From Tsukamurella sputi (GTDB lineage: Bacteria; Actinomycetota; Actinomycetes; Mycobacteriales; Mycobacteriaceae), in assembly GCF_007858445.1 (NCBI RefSeq), contig NZ_VIGV01000011.1:1-64000 (forward strand): a stretch of DNA of 64,000 nucleotides, read 5' to 3'. Positions 63,607 through 64,000 of this stretch are shown here, one piece after another. Numbering within the stretch: position 1 is the stretch's first letter; each line of letters starts with the position of its first letter. A program made the position numbers and the translations under genes. The notes beneath the pieces are model-generated. The model was given only the letters and a program-made list of their open reading frames with translations. It searched no databases and was not told where the DNA came from.

Positions 63607-64000
63607 CCGTGATCCGCAGATCCGCTCGACGCCGCGCCGCGGCCGCAGGCGGCCTCGCCGCCGTGACGGCACTGCTGGCAGGCTGCTCCGGCGCGGGTGT
63701 CTTCACCGACGGGGGCGACTCCGCCGTCACCGTCGCCATGGTGTCGAACTCGCAGATGACCGATGCGGTGGGCCTGGCCCCCGAGTTCGAACGTGCCAAT
63801 CCCGGCGTCAAGCTCAAGTTCATCACGCTCTCCGAGAACGAGGCCCGCGCCAAGATCACCGCGTCGGTCTCCACCGGTGGCGGCGAGTTCGACGTCGTGA
63901 TGATCAGCAACTACGAGACGCGGATGTGGGCGCAGAACGGCTGGCTCACCGACCTCTCCGCCCTGATGGAACGCGATCCGTCCTACGACCCGGGCGACTT
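63603..64000 (+). CDS. ABC sugar/polyol-binding lipoprotein (partial, cut by window end)
   Basis: First 132 codons of a solute-binding protein: twin-arginine-like basic start (MTVIRRSARRR), lipobox LLAGC with C28, then TVAMVSNSQMTDAVGLAPEFERANPGVKLKFITL and FDVVMISNYETRMWAQNGWLTDLS, typical of family-1 (SmoE/MalE-like) binding proteins. ATG overlaps the regulator stop (ATGA). Permease genes probably follow off the right edge. Confidence 0.9.
   Translation, partial: MTVIRRSARRRAAAAGGLAAVTALLAGCSGAGVFTDGGDSAVTVAMVSNSQMTDAVGLAPEFERANPGVKLKFITLSENEARAKITASVSTGGGEFDVVMISNYETRMWAQNGWLTDLSALMERDPSYDPGD

Overview
The window is high-GC actinobacterial chromosome, most likely from the Corynebacteriales (Mycobacteriales) and plausibly a Tsukamurella-type genome; the genus is inference. 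The order coaE, uvrB, universal stress protein, uvrA beside a metallo-beta-lactamase-fold gene, infC-rpmI-rplT-tsnR, pheS-pheT, argC-J-B-D-F-R-G-H, mpg, tyrS follows the Mycobacterium tuberculosis backbone, here read right to left on the minus strand. Tandem rRNA-type promoters lie beyond tyrS, so a ribosomal RNA operon should start just off the left edge. No CRISPR array, prophage, insertion sequence or tRNA was seen.

Layout. 1-550: rRNA promoter array on the minus strand. 0.55-5.4 kb: tyrS, a membrane protein, mpg, a Trm112-like protein, a zinc alcohol dehydrogenase and a DUF4334 protein (minus). 5.5-7.7 kb: a plus-strand ABC exporter with its own TetR regulator and a double operator. 7.7-16.4 kb: the complete arginine operon, with an E. 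coli-type ArgG. 16.5-23.5 kb: accessory genes (enoyl-CoA hydratase, PIG-L deacetylase, a flavin monooxygenase and an acetoin-reductase-like SDR, with two paralogous GAF regulators). 23.5-27.1 kb: pheST. 27.2-31.6 kb: small genes, a nucleobase deaminase and permease, an acyltransferase. 31.7-34.1 kb: infC-rpmI-rplT-tsnR behind a long structured leader. 34-37.7 kb: DUF1844, a secreted Trp-rich repeat protein, a VOC protein, nrdH, gamma-glutamyltransferase. 37.7-49.6 kb: uvrA and uvrB, each behind a matching DNA-damage promoter, enclosing redox genes, a MarR pair and a HelR-like RNA polymerase helicase. 49.6-58.5 kb: methyltransferase, DUF402, TetR, SNF2 helicase with SWIM partner, amino-acid permease, CoaE with a decayed GrpB tail, and a Zur-box-associated AztD zinc chaperone. 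58.6-64 kb: a polyol catabolic locus cut by the right edge.

Regulation stands out. Fourteen genes show a -10 hexamer (TANNNT, or CATAAT for argC) 6-7 nt before the start codon, which predicts leaderless mRNAs. Candidate operators are visible for PafBC (uvrA, uvrB), NrdR (nrdH), Zur (aztD), MarR, two TetR proteins, a SorC regulator and the GAF pair. The most novel-looking element is the infC leader: a second copy of the infC Shine-Dalgarno feeds an AUC-started upstream ORF that runs through an intrinsic terminator, while infC itself begins with AUC. That arrangement could let the cell sense IF3.
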